This document shows, one piece after another, positions 27,825 through 39,547 of a DNA stretch of 64,000 nt. The DNA is from Nocardiopsis terrae (GTDB taxonomy: Bacteria; Actinomycetota; Actinomycetes; Streptosporangiales; Streptosporangiaceae). A model generated the notes under the pieces. It was not told where the DNA came from and did no database searches. It worked only from the letters and a program-made list of their open reading frames with translations. The position numbers were made by a program, and so were the translations under genes. How positions within the stretch are numbered: position 1 is the stretch's first letter; each line of letters opens with the position of its first letter. The stretch is from contig NZ_BMXJ01000004.1 of the NCBI RefSeq assembly GCF_014651695.1, positions 554,076-618,075 of the forward strand. Reading direction: 5' to 3'.

Positions 27825-28253
27825 ATGGACCCGAAGACGACCGCCGACCGGGCGGGCAACCCGCTCTGGCTCCTGGTACTGCGTATCGCGATCGGTGCCA
27901 GCCTGGCCGCCCTCCTGTGGGAGTTCGCCACGGCGGGGCAACTGGTCACCTTCAACACCGACGCGCTGCCGCTGCACTACGGCGGGGCCTTCGCCGTGCA
28001 CGCGGCCACCGGCGTGCAGCTGTTGGCGGCACTCCTGGTGTGGCGGCTGCCGGGGGCCGGGTCGCCCGGCGGGCCCCGGCACGACCGCCTGGTCATGGTG
28101 GTGAGCCTGCTGGCGTTCCTGCTCGGCTTCGGCCAGGCCGCGCTGGGCACCTACGGACCGCTCCAGGCGCACGTGCCGCTGGCGATGCTGCTGGTGGCGC
28201 TGGTGGTGTGGTCAGCGGTCCTCGTCTGGGGCCGCCGGAGCCGCCGGGGCTGA
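27825..28253 (+). CDS. Four-helix membrane protein of unknown function
   Basis: A 142-residue protein with four predicted transmembrane segments (about residues 17-38, 52-75, 86-106 and 112-132) and short charged ends. The ribosome binding region GGAGAAAGG lies 7 nt before ATG 27825. It is divergent from the PrsW gene and convergent with ctaB. Position between the two heme A genes hints at a respiratory role, but no family motif supports this. Confidence 0.65.
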   Translation: MDPKTTADRAGNPLWLLVLRIAIGASLAALLWEFATAGQLVTFNTDALPLHYGGAFAVHAATGVQLLAALLVWRLPGAGSPGGPRHDRLVMVVSLLAFLLGFGQAALGTYGPLQAHVPLAMLLVALVVWSAVLVWGRRSRRG

Positions 28254-28301
28254 GCCCCGGACCGCCCCCGGGCCCCGTCCGATGACCGCCGTACACGGCA
28301 G

Positions 28302-28330
28302 CGGCGCCCTGCCCTGCGGGCGGGGCGCCG
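28302..28330. terminator. Terminator between convergent genes before ctaB
   Basis: A 13-bp stem, CGGCGCCCTGCCC against GGGCGGGGCGCCG with one G-U pair, and a 3-nt loop. It lies between the four-helix protein gene and the convergent ctaB and could end both transcripts. Confidence 0.8.
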
Positions 28331-28354
28331 TCACCGGGCCTTCGGGGGCGTCCC

Positions 28355-29332
28355 TCAGACGAGGAAGCGCGCGATCAGGGGGTCGACGGTGACCGCGGCG
28401 AACAGCAGCGCCAGGTAGGCGTTGGAGAGGTGGAAGAAACCCATCGTCTTCAGCCGGGCACCGGTCACCCCCGCCTTCGAACGGCTGAGCAGGCGGTGCG
28501 CCTGGACGACCAGCAGGGCGCCCAGGACGAGGGCGACCGCGCCGTAGAACCAGGTGGTCCCGGCGACCGGCCAGAAGATCAGCGAGACGATCGCGGTCGC
28601 CCAGCTGTACAGCACCGACTCCAGCAGGACCCGGCGGTCGCTGGCGACCACGGGCAGCATCGGGACCTTGGCGGCCGCGTAGTCCTCGCGGTAGCGCATG
28701 GCCAGCGTCCAGGTGTGCGGCGGCGTCCAGAAGAACACGACCAGGAAGAGCACGAACGGCGCCCAGTCGAGGCTGTTGGTGACGGCCGCCCAGCCGATGA
28801 GGACCGGCATGCAGCCGGCGATGCCGCCCCACACGACGTTCTGCGCGGTGCGCCGCTTGAGCAGCATCGTGTAGACGAAGATGTAGAAGGCGATCGCGAA
28901 GAGCGACAGCACGGCCGAGAGCACGTTGACGAGTGCGAGGAAGCCGACGGTGGAACCGACCGCCAGGATCAGGCCGTAGACGAGGGCGCCGCGCGGGGTC
29001 ACCAGGTCCATCGCGCCCGGACGCTGGCGGGTGCGACGCATCTCACGGTCGATGTCGCGGTCGATGTAGCAGTTCATCGCGTTCGCGCTGGCCGCCGACA
29101 TGGTGCCGAACAGCAGGGTGGCGACCGCGGTCCACAGCGGCGGCACACCCCCGGCCGCGACGAACATCACCGGGATGGTGGTGATGAGCAGCAGCTCGAT
29201 GACGCGCGGCTTGGAGAGGGCGACGTAGGCGCGGGCGTAGGCGCCGAACGATGCCTTGCGGGGGGCCTCCGGCGCGGGGGCGGTCGCCTCGCCGCTCTCC
29301 TGGGCCTGCGGGGAACGGTTGGTGAGAGCCAT
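28355..29332 (-). CDS. ctaB: Protoheme IX farnesyltransferase (heme O synthase)
   Basis: A 325-residue UbiA-family prenyltransferase, nine transmembrane helices, that adds farnesyl diphosphate to heme B to give heme O. The first Asp-rich motif is [18 protein letters not shown], with RQRPGA following as in CyoE/CtaB; the conserved [17 protein letters not shown] and [16 protein letters not shown] (second Asp-containing loop) are present. The N-terminal 30 residues are a Pro/Glu-rich cytoplasmic tail. It lies divergent from tkt, the order found across actinobacteria. A dyad shared with ctaA is found about 160 bp upstream. Confidence 0.96.
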   Translation of the reverse strand: MALTNRSPQAQESGEATAPAPEAPRKASFGAYARAYVALSKPRVIELLLITTIPVMFVAAGGVPPLWTAVATLLFGTMSAASANAMNCYIDRDIDREMRRTRQRPGAMDLVTPRGALVYGLILAVGSTVGFLALVNVLSAVLSLFAIAFYIFVYTMLLKRRTAQNVVWGGIAGCMPVLIGWAAVTNSLDWAPFVLFLVVFFWTPPHTWTLAMRYREDYAAAKVPMLPVVASDRRVLLESVLYSWATAIVSLIFWPVAGTTWFYGAVALVLGALLVVQAHRLLSRSKAGVTGARLKTMGFFHLSNAYLALLFAAVTVDPLIARFLV

Positions 29333-29958
29333 CAGTTCCGCGTCCTCACGTCCGGAAGCACTGCTGTCCCCCGGGGGGCCGGCTCGGTTTCAGACACGCG
29401 GATACCTCGACAACTCTTGGGGATTTCGACACTGCTCGCCACGCGGGGTCGAACGGCCCGACAAAGCGTCAGGATCAGCCAAAACCCCGTCAACGACAAA
29501 GTGTAGTACTTGGCTGTGGGGACCGGCGACCAACCCCCTCCGTACGGGTGGCCTCCGGCCGGGGCCCGGCGGCCTGCGCCTCGGGCCCCGCCGCCCGCAC
29601 GGGTGTAGAGAAGGTTCGCACAGCCCTCGCCGTGCTTCCAACGTGCCACGCGCCCGGGAGGAGGGCCGGGGTGGGCAGGAACCCGCACACCTGCTGTGTT
29701 ACCCACAACTAATAGGAGGTGTCGGGCAACGACATCCCCGGCCGCGGACGATAGGCTCAAAGTCGGCACCGTGCGGCCGAGCCACGTCCACAGCCGATGC
29801 CGACGCCGACGCCGAAGGCGACCCCGCCCTCCCGCGCTCCCCCGAGACCCGCCCGACCGGCGGGCCTCCGACGGGGTGCCCGGCGACAACCTGCACGCAC
29901 AACCGCACACCCGCCCCGGAACCGGGTGCACGGGTGCCCGAGAAGGAGACCAAAGGCC
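29333..29958. other. Divergent control region ctaB-tkt, no gene
   Basis: About 626 bases. The ctaB half contains the dyad at 29493-29509 and, nearer to ctaB, a related TGACGCTTTGTCGG at 29457-29470. A run near 29690-29730 (TTACCCACAACTAATAGGAGG) is AT-richer and may hold the tkt promoter. No convincing coding frame lies between 29740 and 29958 despite in-frame openness toward tkt; that stretch encodes Arg/Pro-rich sequence. Confidence 0.5.
29493..29509 (-). promoter_or_regulatory. BlaI/CopY-like dyad upstream of ctaB
   Basis: On the coding strand of ctaB the site reads GTACTACACTTTGTCGT, giving the near-dyad TACTACA-CTT-TGTCGTT. It matches the ctaA site at 25362-25378 in 16 of 17 positions. 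Confidence 0.55.
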
Positions 29959-32052
<2,094 letters not shown>

Positions 32053-32056
32053 CGAC

Positions 32057-32090
32057 GCGGGCCCGCCGGGAGGATCCCCGGCGGGCCCGC
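32057..32090 (+). terminator. Hairpin between tkt and tal
   Basis: Perfect 14-bp stem GCGGGCCCGCCGGG and its complement with a 6-nt loop, starting 4 nt after the tkt stop. There is no T-tract, so partial termination or mRNA end protection is likely rather than full separation. Confidence 0.7.
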
Positions 32091-32139
32091 TCCGTGTGAC
32101 AGGGGCGCACGCGCCCCGTGAGGAAGGCGTGAGAGAACC

Positions 32140-33246
32140 ATGAGCACCGCTCTGAAGGACCTGGCCGCGGCCGGACAGTCCGTCTGGCTGGACGACATCA
32201 GCCGCAACCGGCTGCGCACCGGCAACCTGGCCGAACTGATGTCGACGCACAACGTCACCGGCGTCACCTCGAACCCCTCCATCTTCGACAAGGCGCTCGC
32301 CGAGGGCGACGCCTACGACCTGCAGGTGCACGAGTTCGGTGTGCGCGGGGTCTCGGTGGGTGAGGCCGTCCGGCTGCTGACCGCCTACGACATCCGCTGG
32401 GCGGCGGACACCCTGCGCCCGGTGTACGAGGCCACCGACCGCGTGGACGGCCGGGTCTCCCTGGAGGTGGACCCGCGTCTGGCGCGCGAGACCGAGCGCA
32501 CCGTCGCCGAGGCCAAGTCGCTGTGGTGGCTGGTCGACCGGCCCAACCTGATGATCAAGATCCCGGCGACCGTCGAGGGCCTGCCCGCGATCACCCAGGT
32601 GCTCGGGCTGGGCATCAGCGTCAACGTGACCCTGATCTTCTCCCTGGAGCGCTACCGCGCGGTCATGGACGCGTTCCTGGCCGGGCTGGAGCTGGCCCGG
32701 GAGAACGGCCACGACCTGTCCCGCATCCAGTCGGTGGCCTCGTTCTTCGTCAGCCGGGTGGACGCCGAGACGGACAAGCGCCTGAAGGGGATCGGCACCC
32801 CGCGCGCCGAGGAGCTGCTCGGCCGCGCCGCCATCGCCAACGCCCGCCTGGCCTACCGCGACCACGAGGAGGTGTTCTCCTCCGAGCGCTGGAAGGCCCT
32901 GGCCGCCGGTGGCGCCACCCCGCAGCGTCCGCTGTGGGCCTCCACCGGTGTGAAGGACCCGGCCTACCCGGACACCCGGTACGTCACCGAGCTGGTGGCC
33001 CCGGGCACCGTGAACACGATGCCGCAGGCCACCCTGGACGCCACCGCCGACCACGGCGAGGTCACCGGGGACACCGTCCGTGCGGGCTACGAGGCCGCCC
33101 AGGCCGACCTGGACGCCCTGGCCGAGGTCGGCGTGGACCTGGCCGACGTGACCCGTCACCTGGAGGAGGACGGCGTGGTCAAGTTCGTCGACTCCTGGGA
33201 GAGCCTGCTCGGCCGCCTCACCATGAAGCTCGACGAGCTCGCCTGA
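32140..33246 (+). CDS. tal: Transaldolase
   Basis: A 368-residue transaldolase of the longer TalB-like actinobacterial subfamily. It exchanges dihydroxyacetone units between sugar phosphates. The Schiff-base Lys lies in [16 protein letters not shown], and other conserved blocks are [31 protein letters not shown] and [21 protein letters not shown]. The start ATG 32140 has GAGAG/GAAGG sequences upstream. It lies 87 nt after tkt and 120 nt before zwf. Confidence 0.97.
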   Translation: MSTALKDLAAAGQSVWLDDISRNRLRTGNLAELMSTHNVTGVTSNPSIFDKALAEGDAYDLQVHEFGVRGVSVGEAVRLLTAYDIRWAADTLRPVYEATDRVDGRVSLEVDPRLARETERTVAEAKSLWWLVDRPNLMIKIPATVEGLPAITQVLGLGISVNVTLIFSLERYRAVMDAFLAGLELARENGHDLSRIQSVASFFVSRVDAETDKRLKGIGTPRAEELLGRAAIANARLAYRDHEEVFSSERWKALAAGGATPQRPLWASTGVKDPAYPDTRYVTELVAPGTVNTMPQATLDATADHGEVTGDTVRAGYEAAQADLDALAEVGVDLADVTRHLEEDGVVKFVDSWESLLGRLTMKLDELA

Positions 33247-33270
33247 GCCGACGGGCCCTTCTGAGCCCGG

Positions 33271-33314
33271 CCCGCGTCCGCGCGTGCACCCGACCAGGGG
33301 CGCGCGGACGCGGG
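33271..33314 (+). terminator. Hairpin between tal and zwf
   Basis: Perfect 14-bp arms CCCGCGTCCGCGCG and CGCGCGGACGCGGG around a 16-nt loop, in the 120-bp gap. No T-tract. It may partly insulate zwf-opcA-pgl from the upstream genes. Confidence 0.65.
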
Positions 33315-33366
33315 TGCCGCCGACCACCGATCCACCGGCCACTCTCGACAGGAAGCGCGGACAAGC

Positions 33367-34929
33367 GTGAAAGAACCGGTGATGCCGGGAGCGGTACCCA
33401 ACCCGCTCCGCAACGCCCTGGACCGAAGGCTCCCCCGTATCGCCGGGCCCAGCGTGCTGGTGCTGTTCGGCGTCACGGGCGACCTGGCCCGCAAGAAACT
33501 CCTGCCCGCCATCTACGACCTCGCCAACCGCGGCATGCTCCCGCCGGGCTTCGGCCTGGTCGGTTTCGCCCGCCGCGACTGGGAGGACCAGGACTTCGCG
33601 GCCGAGGCCTACGCCGCGGTGCGCGAACACGCCCGCACCCCGTTCCGTGAGGACGTGTGGCGCCAGCTGAGCGAGGGCGTGCGGTTCGTCCAGGGCGACC
33701 TGGACGACGACAGCGCCTTCGACAACCTGGCCCGGACCGTCCGCGAGCTGGACTCCGAGCGCGGGACCGGGGGCAACTACGCCTTCTACCTGTCGCTGCC
33801 GCCCAAGCTGTTCCCGACCGTGGTCACCCAGCTCAAGCACAGCGGTCTGGCCACACCCGAACCCGCCGGACCGGGCGGGGCCACGCCGTGGCGCCGAGTG
33901 GTGATCGAGAAGCCGTTCGGCCACGACCTGGAGAGCGCCAAGGAGCTCAACGCGGTGGTGGACGACGTGTTCCCGCCGTCGTCGGTGTTCCGCATCGACC
34001 ACTACCTGGGCAAGGAGACGGTCCAGAACATCCTGGCGCTGCGCTTCGCCAACACCCTGTTCGAGCCGCTGTGGAACCGCAGCTACGTGGACCACGTGCA
34101 GATCACCATGGCCGAGGACATCGGCGTGGGCGGCCGCGCGGGCTACTACGACGGCATCGGCGCGGCCCGCGACGTCATCCAGAACCACCTCCTCCAGCTG
34201 CTCGCGCTCGTCGCCATGGAGGAGCCCGTCTCCTACAGCGCTGACGCGATCCGCGCCGAGAAGGAGAAGGTCCTGTCCGCGGTGACGCTCCCCGACGACC
34301 TGGCCGAGGGGACGGCGCGCGGCCAGTACGCGGCCGGGTGGCAGGGCGGGGCGTCGGTCCGCGGCTACCTGGAGGAGGAGGGCATCCCCTCCGACTCGGT
34401 GACCGAGACCTACGCGGCGCTGAAGCTGGACGTGGGCACCCGCCGGTGGTCGGGGGTCCCGTTCTACCTGCGCACCGGCAAACGGCTGGGCCGCCGGGTG
34501 ACCGAGGTGGCGCTGGTGTTCCAGGCGGCACCGCAGCAGATGTTCGCCCGCAGCGACATCAGCGAGCTCGGCCAGAACGCCCTGGTGCTGCGCATCCAGC
34601 CCGACGAGGGGGTCACCCTCCGGTTCGGCTCCAAGGTGCCGGGCACCTCCATGGAGGTGCGCGACGTGAGCATGGACTTCACGTACGGGCAGTCCTTCAC
34701 CGAGGCCAGCCCGGAGGCCTACGAGCGGCTCATCCTGGACGTGCTCATCGGCGACCCGCCGCTGTTCCCGCGCCAGGAGGAGGTCGAGCTGTCCTGGCGG
34801 ATCCTGGACCCGGTCGAGGAGTACTGGGCCAAGGACGGCCGGCCCGAACAGTACGGTTCGGGCACCTGGGGCCCCGAGTCCGCGGAGGAACTGCTCAGCA
34901 GGGACGGCCGCCAGTGGCGCCGCCCGTGA
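33367..34929 (+). CDS. zwf: Glucose-6-phosphate 1-dehydrogenase
   Basis: A 520-residue G6PDH, first enzyme of the oxidative pentose-phosphate pathway, yielding NAD(P)H and 6-phosphogluconolactone. The nucleotide-binding motif is [16 protein letters not shown] and the active site [13 protein letters not shown], with EKPFGHDL between them and [15 protein letters not shown] in the C-terminal domain. The start GTG 33367 leads into a slightly extended N-terminus (about 25 residues before the fold); AGGAAG lies upstream at 33351-33356. It is followed by its activator gene opcA after 28 nt. Confidence 0.97.
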   Translation: MKEPVMPGAVPNPLRNALDRRLPRIAGPSVLVLFGVTGDLARKKLLPAIYDLANRGMLPPGFGLVGFARRDWEDQDFAAEAYAAVREHARTPFREDVWRQLSEGVRFVQGDLDDDSAFDNLARTVRELDSERGTGGNYAFYLSLPPKLFPTVVTQLKHSGLATPEPAGPGGATPWRRVVIEKPFGHDLESAKELNAVVDDVFPPSSVFRIDHYLGKETVQNILALRFANTLFEPLWNRSYVDHVQITMAEDIGVGGRAGYYDGIGAARDVIQNHLLQLLALVAMEEPVSYSADAIRAEKEKVLSAVTLPDDLAEGTARGQYAAGWQGGASVRGYLEEEGIPSDSVTETYAALKLDVGTRRWSGVPFYLRTGKRLGRRVTEVALVFQAAPQQMFARSDISELGQNALVLRIQPDEGVTLRFGSKVPGTSMEVRDVSMDFTYGQSFTEASPEAYERLILDVLIGDPPLFPRQEEVELSWRILDPVEEYWAKDGRPEQYGSGTWGPESAEELLSRDGRQWRRP

Positions 34930-34957
34930 CCGCCCGCGCCCGCTTCCGGAGGGACAG

Positions 34958-35884
34958 ATGACGCTCTATCTTCCGCGCACCACGACCTCGCAGATCACCG
35001 AGGCGCTCATGGCCGAGCGGCTCAGTGTCGGCGGGGGCGCCATGAACATGGTGCTCACCCTGGTGATCGTCACCGACGAGGCCGACCACTACGACGCCGT
35101 GCGCGCCGCCACCGAGGCGGGCCGCGAGCACCCCTCGCGGGTGGTGGCGCTGATCCGCCGCGACCCGGAGGCCGAACCGGCCATCGACGCGGAGATCCGC
35201 CGCCCCGGCACCTCGGGGCCGGGCGAGGCGGTGCTGCTGCGCCTGTACGGGCCGTTGGGCGAGCACCCCGACTCGGTGCTGACCCCGCTGCTGGTCCCGG
35301 ACGCCCCGGTGGTGGTGTGGTGGCCGGGCCGGGGGCCCGCCGACCCGGCCGCCGACCCGGTGGGCCGCCTGGCCCACCGCCGGATCACCGACGCCCTGCG
35401 CGCCCCGGACCCGGTACGGGACCTGGTGGAGCGGGTAGCCCACTACCGTGCGGGTGACACCGACCTGACCTGGACGCGGCTCACCCCGTGGCGTTCGCTG
35501 CTGGCCAGCGCCATGGACCAGCCGTGCGGGTGGGTGAACTCGGCCAGGGTGACGGCCGAACGCGACTACCCGAGCGCCGAACTGTTGGCGGCGTGGTTGT
35601 CGGAGCGGTTGGAGGTGCCGGTGGAACGCGGCACCTCGGACGGGCCCGGCCTGACCGAGGTCCGGCTGACCACCGACCAGGGGGACATCACGATCTCCCG
35701 GGTGGACGGCCGGGTGGCGACCCTGTCCCGGACCGGACAGCCGGACCAGACGGTGGCGCTGGCCCGGCGCGGCGCGGCCCTGGCGTTGGCCGAGGAGCTG
35801 CGCCGTCTGGACGCCGACGAGACCTACGCGAGCGCGGCCCGCCACCTGGAGCCGCTGCTCGCTGGAAGCGGAGTGGACCGATGA
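34958..35884 (+). CDS. opcA: OpcA, glucose-6-phosphate dehydrogenase assembly protein
   Basis: A 308-residue OpcA, which assists assembly or redox activation of G6PDH in cyanobacteria and actinobacteria. Recognisable sequences are MTLYLPRTTTSQITEALMAE near the start, NMVLTLVIV, LLVPDAPVVVWWPG and DLTWTRLTPWRSLLA. The position between zwf and pgl is the invariant actinobacterial order. The CGGAGGGAC ribosome binding region lies 7 nt before ATG. Its stop overlaps the pgl ATG as ATGA. Confidence 0.95.
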   Translation: MTLYLPRTTTSQITEALMAERLSVGGGAMNMVLTLVIVTDEADHYDAVRAATEAGREHPSRVVALIRRDPEAEPAIDAEIRRPGTSGPGEAVLLRLYGPLGEHPDSVLTPLLVPDAPVVVWWPGRGPADPAADPVGRLAHRRITDALRAPDPVRDLVERVAHYRAGDTDLTWTRLTPWRSLLASAMDQPCGWVNSARVTAERDYPSAELLAAWLSERLEVPVERGTSDGPGLTEVRLTTDQGDITISRVDGRVATLSRTGQPDQTVALARRGAALALAEELRRLDADETYASAARHLEPLLAGSGVDR

Positions 35885-36627
35885 CCGAACCGGAGATCGT
35901 CCGTACGAACGACGCGGGCCAGTTGGCGCAGAGCGCCGCGTCCCGGCTGGCGAAGCTGATCGTGAGCGCCGAGGTGGAGGAGCGCGAGTTCCACCTGGTG
36001 CTGACCGGCGGCGGGGTCGGTATCCGAACTCTCGCGGCGCTGCGGGACGAGGCCAAGGCCAGCGGGATGAAGTGGTCGCACGTCCACCTGTGGTGGGGGG
36101 ACGAGCGCTTCCTGCCCGAGGGCGACCCCGAGCGCAACGAGACCCAGGCCTGCGAGGCGCTGGTCAACGACATCGACATCCCGTCGCACCAGGTGCACCC
36201 GATGCCGTCCTCGGACGGGACCGACAACCACGACGCGGTGCGGGGTGCCACGAACTACTCGGCGGCGCTGTCCGTGGCGGCGCGGGGGAACGGCCCGGTG
36301 CCCGAGTTCGACGTGTGCCTGCTGGGTCTGGGGCCGGACGCGCACGTGGCGTCGCTGTTCCCGGGGCTGCCGGGGGTGCACGAGGACGAGGCCGCCGTGG
36401 TGGCGGTGCACGACTCCCCCAAGCCGCCGCCGACGCGGATCAGCCTGACCCTGCAGGCCATCGGCGCGGCACGGCAGGTGTGGGTGCTGGCCTCGGGTGA
36501 GTCCAAGGCCGAGGCCGTGCGCCTGGGACTGTCCGGCGCGAGCGTGGACCGGGCCCCGGTGGCCGGTGCGCGCGGTAGTGAGCGGACGGTGTTCTGGGTG
36601 GACGAGGAGGCGGCCTCGAAGCTCTGA
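35881..36627 (+). CDS. pgl: 6-phosphogluconolactonase
   Basis: A 248-residue lactonase of the DevB/NagB-like family that hydrolyses 6-phosphogluconolactone. Typical motifs are LVLTGGGVGIRTLAAL, WSHVHLWWGDERFLPEGDPERNE, and DVCLLGLGPDAHVASLFPG with the catalytic His. The C-terminal PPTRISLTLQAIGAARQVWVLASG is also conserved. It overlaps opcA by four bases and ends the operon. Two inverted repeats follow. Confidence 0.96.
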   Translation: MTEPEIVRTNDAGQLAQSAASRLAKLIVSAEVEEREFHLVLTGGGVGIRTLAALRDEAKASGMKWSHVHLWWGDERFLPEGDPERNETQACEALVNDIDIPSHQVHPMPSSDGTDNHDAVRGATNYSAALSVAARGNGPVPEFDVCLLGLGPDAHVASLFPGLPGVHEDEAAVVAVHDSPKPPPTRISLTLQAIGAARQVWVLASGESKAEAVRLGLSGASVDRAPVAGARGSERTVFWVDEEAASKL

Positions 36628-36653
36628 GGCCGCCCGGGAGCGGTACGTACGCA

Positions 36654-36700
36654 CGCCCCGGCCGGGGTGGTTTCCGTTCAGGAGATCCGCGGCCGGGGCG
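36654..36700 (+). terminator. Inverted repeat after pgl
   Basis: Perfect 11-bp arms CGCCCCGGCCG and CGGCCGGGGCG around a 25-nt loop, 27 nt past the pgl stop. The loop is long for an efficient terminator. Confidence 0.5.
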
Positions 36701-36846
36701 CCGTCGTGTCCGGGGGCCGGGGCTCGGAGGACGGAGCGCTCAGAGCCGGACGGGGGCGCCGCGGCGTCGGTCCGCGAAGGACCGCGTCCCGGATCAGCTG
36801 CACGCCGGAACCCCAACGGGACCATCTACTCGAAGCAGGCAGAACA

Positions 36847-36883
36847 CGACGAAGGGGCCGCGCGGTGTGCGGCCCCTTCGTCG
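36847..36883. terminator. Strong hairpin between pgl and the PH-like gene
   Basis: Perfect 15-bp stem CGACGAAGGGGCCGC and its complement, 7-nt loop, in the 294-bp gap between convergent genes. It probably terminates one or both transcripts; its loss of U-tract is usual here. Confidence 0.75.
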
Positions 36884-36921
36884 TCGCTCCACACATCCGG
36901 GAAAATATTTTCACCCGAACC

Positions 36922-37494
36922 CTAGAGAAGCAACACGGAAAACTGCCAAACACCCGAGTAGAGCAACAGGGACACCACAAGCAGCATGACATCGGGGCGC
37001 ACCCGCGTCTTACCGGAGCCAGGAGAGGGGGACCCGTTCTCCTTCCACTCCGACAGCGCCCCGGAGATCTCATCGCAAGCTCCAGAGTAGGACCTGTACC
37101 CACGCAGCGCACCGAACGCGGAAGGCTCGAACCCTGGAAGAGTCACCCGACTCCCACCCTGAACGAGGAGAAACAAGCCGTCGTGAGCGCACACGGAATC
37201 AACTTCAGAAAAAGTGATGACCCTGTCCCTAAAAGCCCCCCGCACGAAGAAGAACCCGTCACCGATTCCGACCTTGGAGTAGATGACCGCCTTCAGACAC
37301 ACCCACGTCACCAGACCGGCCAGGAAGGAGACCGTGAGATTGAACGAAGCCGTTGACCCCACTCTGTTGGTCATCACCAGAATGACAGCGACCACAGACG
37401 CAAAGGCCAACCCGAGGGCGGACATCAGCAACAGGTAACGAACGTTCCGCACGCACTTCACACCTCCCCAAGCGGGGAGACCACGGGCATTCAC
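36922..37494 (-). CDS. Membrane protein with PH-like soluble segment, low GC
   Basis: A 190-residue protein with two N-terminal transmembrane segments (about residues 18-40 and 50-72), a soluble middle part (about 75-150) whose YSKVGIGDGFFFVRGAFRDRVITFSEVDSV pattern resembles bacterial PH-domain proteins, and a C-terminal hydrophobic segment (170-190). GTG 37494 has GAGGAG 6 nt upstream. Composition is clearly lower in GC (low to mid 50s percent in several 60-base stretches) and Ser-richer than its neighbours, suggesting recent acquisition. No function can be given; the PH assignment is only by pattern. Confidence 0.65.
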   Translation of the reverse strand: MNARGLPAWGGVKCVRNVRYLLLMSALGLAFASVVAVILVMTNRVGSTASFNLTVSFLAGLVTWVCLKAVIYSKVGIGDGFFFVRGAFRDRVITFSEVDSVCAHDGLFLLVQGGSRVTLPGFEPSAFGALRGYRSYSGACDEISGALSEWKENGSPSPGSGKTRVRPDVMLLVVSLLLYSGVWQFSVLLL

Positions 37495-37872
37495 TCACTT
37501 CTCCTCAACCAGGAACCCCCGATCGTCCGCTTGTTCTCCCCCGCACACCGAAAAGCCTTCGCAGGCGGGGCGGCCCGATCAAGCTACATCTGAACCGGGA
37601 CGAAACCCACCGCTCGTCCCAGGGCGGCCACAGCCGGGTGCGTCGGGTCATCTGCCGGTGCCGCTCAGTCCGGCAGCCGTGGCGGCGCGGTCCGAACTGA
37701 CACGGCGGCGGGTTCACCGGGGCCGTGGCCACCGCGGACCGGTGGGGGGACCTGACGGGCCCGGGGCCGCGTGGCCTCACCGGAGCCCGTCATTCGGACG
37801 GGGCGGAACTCCCCCGCCCCCGTACCGGGTGGTGGCCGGGGCCACTACAGCACCCGGGCCACCGTGCGGGGA
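37495..37872. other. Gap between MurE-type gene and PH-like gene
   Basis: About 378 bases on the upstream side of the PH-like gene. Base composition returns to high GC by 37600. The only feature I can name is the hairpin at 37831-37863; no open frame is convincing. Confidence 0.45.
37831..37863 (-). terminator. Terminator after the MurE-type ligase gene
   Basis: Arms GGTGGCC/GGCCACC extended by GGG/CCC across a one-base bulge, 10 nt past the stop of the minus-strand ligase gene. Confidence 0.5.
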
Positions 37873-39429
37873 TCAGCCCTTCTCGGCGACCCGCGAGGTC
37901 GGTTCGTAGATCCCGGAAAGCGGGCCGGTGGACGCGGTGGAGAACTCGCGGACGGTGGTCATGTCGTCGAAGGGCAGCATCTGGTCGCCGAAGATCTGGT
38001 ACGGCTCGCAGCCCTTGCCCGCGATCAGCACGACGTCACCGGAGCGGGCCACCGACAGGGCCCGGCTGATGGCGGACCGGCGGTCAGCGATCCGGGCGAA
38101 CGGGGTCCCGGTCCGCTCCACCCCCTCCGCCACCTGGTCCATGATCGCCTCCGGGTCCTCGTGGCGCGGGTTGTCCGAGGTGATCACGCACCGGTCGGAG
38201 TGGGTGCCCGCGATCTCGCCCATCCGCGCCCGCTTGGTGGTGTCCCGGTCCCCGCCGCACCCGAAGACGGTGATCACACCGCCCGGGGCGAAGCCGCGGA
38301 TCGTGGCCAGGACCTTGTCCAGGGAGTCGGGCGAGTGGGCGTAGTCGACGATCACCGAGACCCCGTGCGGCGCGGCGAAGTGCTCGAACCGGCCCGGGAT
38401 CTGCGGCATGTGTTCGAGTGCGGCCACCAGGCCTTCGAGGTCGTGCCCCTGCACGTGGCAGGCGGCCAGCGCGGCGAGCGCGTTGGACACCGAGAAGCGC
38501 CCCGGCATCGGGATCACCGCCGGGTACTCGCGGCCGCCGTGGTGCAGGACGAACCGGGTGCCCGAGGCCTCCACCACCAGGTCGCTCGCCCGGTAGTCCG
38601 CCGGGCCCTCGACGGAGTAGGTGGTGACCGCGCCCGGCATCATCGCGGGAATGGTGGCGCCCACGGGGTCGTCCACGTTGACCACGGCCTGACGGCACAG
38701 GCCCTGGAACAGCCGCAGTTTGGCGTCCCGGTAGCTGTCCATCGTGCCGTGGTCGTCCAGGTGGTCCTGGGTCAGGTTGGTGAAGATTCCGACATCGATG
38801 TGCGAGCCGTCCACCCGGTGCTGGAGCAGTCCCATGGACGTCGCCTCCAGGACGACGCTGAGGGTGCCGCGGCTGCGCATCCGGGCCAGCAGGTACTGCA
38901 GGTCCGGGGCCTCGGGTGTGCTGAGCAGCGACCGGGGCATCGGGATCGAGTCCCCGCCGGTCCGGGCCCCGGAGGTGCCGATGACCCCGACCCGGGCCCC
39001 GTTGGCGATCCGCAGCAGCGACTCGTAGACGGCCGCCACCGAGGTCTTGCCGTTGGTGCCGGTGACCGCGACCACGTCCATGGCGGCGCCGGGTTCGCCG
39101 TGGTGGCGCGCGGACACCAGCGCCGCGGCGATCCGGGCGTCGGCGACCTGCACCAGGCAGGTGCCGGGTGGCGCGGACGACCCGTCCGCCGGGAGGGGTT
39201 TCTCGACGATGGCGGCGACGGCGCCCCGGGCGAACGCCGTGGCGACCCCCTCCGGGCCGCCCTCGGGGTGCCCGGGGAGCGCGAGGTAGAGGGAGCCCGG
39301 CGCGACCCGGTCGATGTCGACGCAGGGCGCCGCGGTGATGGGGAGGGCCGGGTCCCCGTGGATGACCTGGTGGGCATGGCCGTTGAGCAGTGCGCTCAGT
39401 TGCAGGGGGTGTCCCTTCGAAGGCGGCAC
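37873..39429 (-). CDS. MurE-type UDP-MurNAc-tripeptide ligase
   Basis: A 518-residue Mur ligase. The ATP site is VVAVTGTNGKTSVAAVYESLL, the central domain contains VLEATSMGLLQHRVDG, TNLTQDHLDDHGTMDSYRDAK (with the position of the carbamylated Lys) and the C-terminal domain has CVITSDNPRHEDPEAI, whose DNPR is the meso-diaminopimelate-recognition motif. It therefore probably adds meso-DAP to UDP-MurNAc-L-Ala-D-Glu in cell-wall synthesis. No other mur/fts genes adjoin, so it may be a second MurE beside a copy in the division cluster. GTG 39429 is used; the true start could be slightly downstream. 118 nt separate it from the TetR gene. Confidence 0.88.
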   Translation of the reverse strand: MPPSKGHPLQLSALLNGHAHQVIHGDPALPITAAPCVDIDRVAPGSLYLALPGHPEGGPEGVATAFARGAVAAIVEKPLPADGSSAPPGTCLVQVADARIAAALVSARHHGEPGAAMDVVAVTGTNGKTSVAAVYESLLRIANGARVGVIGTSGARTGGDSIPMPRSLLSTPEAPDLQYLLARMRSRGTLSVVLEATSMGLLQHRVDGSHIDVGIFTNLTQDHLDDHGTMDSYRDAKLRLFQGLCRQAVVNVDDPVGATIPAMMPGAVTTYSVEGPADYRASDLVVEASGTRFVLHHGGREYPAVIPMPGRFSVSNALAALAACHVQGHDLEGLVAALEHMPQIPGRFEHFAAPHGVSVIVDYAHSPDSLDKVLATIRGFAPGGVITVFGCGGDRDTTKRARMGEIAGTHSDRCVITSDNPRHEDPEAIMDQVAEGVERTGTPFARIADRRSAISRALSVARSGDVVLIAGKGCEPYQIFGDQMLPFDDMTTVREFSTASTGPLSGIYEPTSRVAEKG

Positions 39430-39547
39430 GGCCGCTGGTGCGGTCGCCAGCCGGTATGTCCGAACTATACGCCCACACCCAGAACCCGGGCCGCCCCGGC
39501 CGCGGGCGGGGGCGGTGCGAACGCCGCCTGCTCCGCGGCGGGGCCTC

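Noticed and set aside
36684-37356. Plus-strand frame of about 229 codons opposite the PH-like gene.
   Set aside because: It passes through a 15-bp terminator hairpin and is antisense to the better-supported membrane protein gene.
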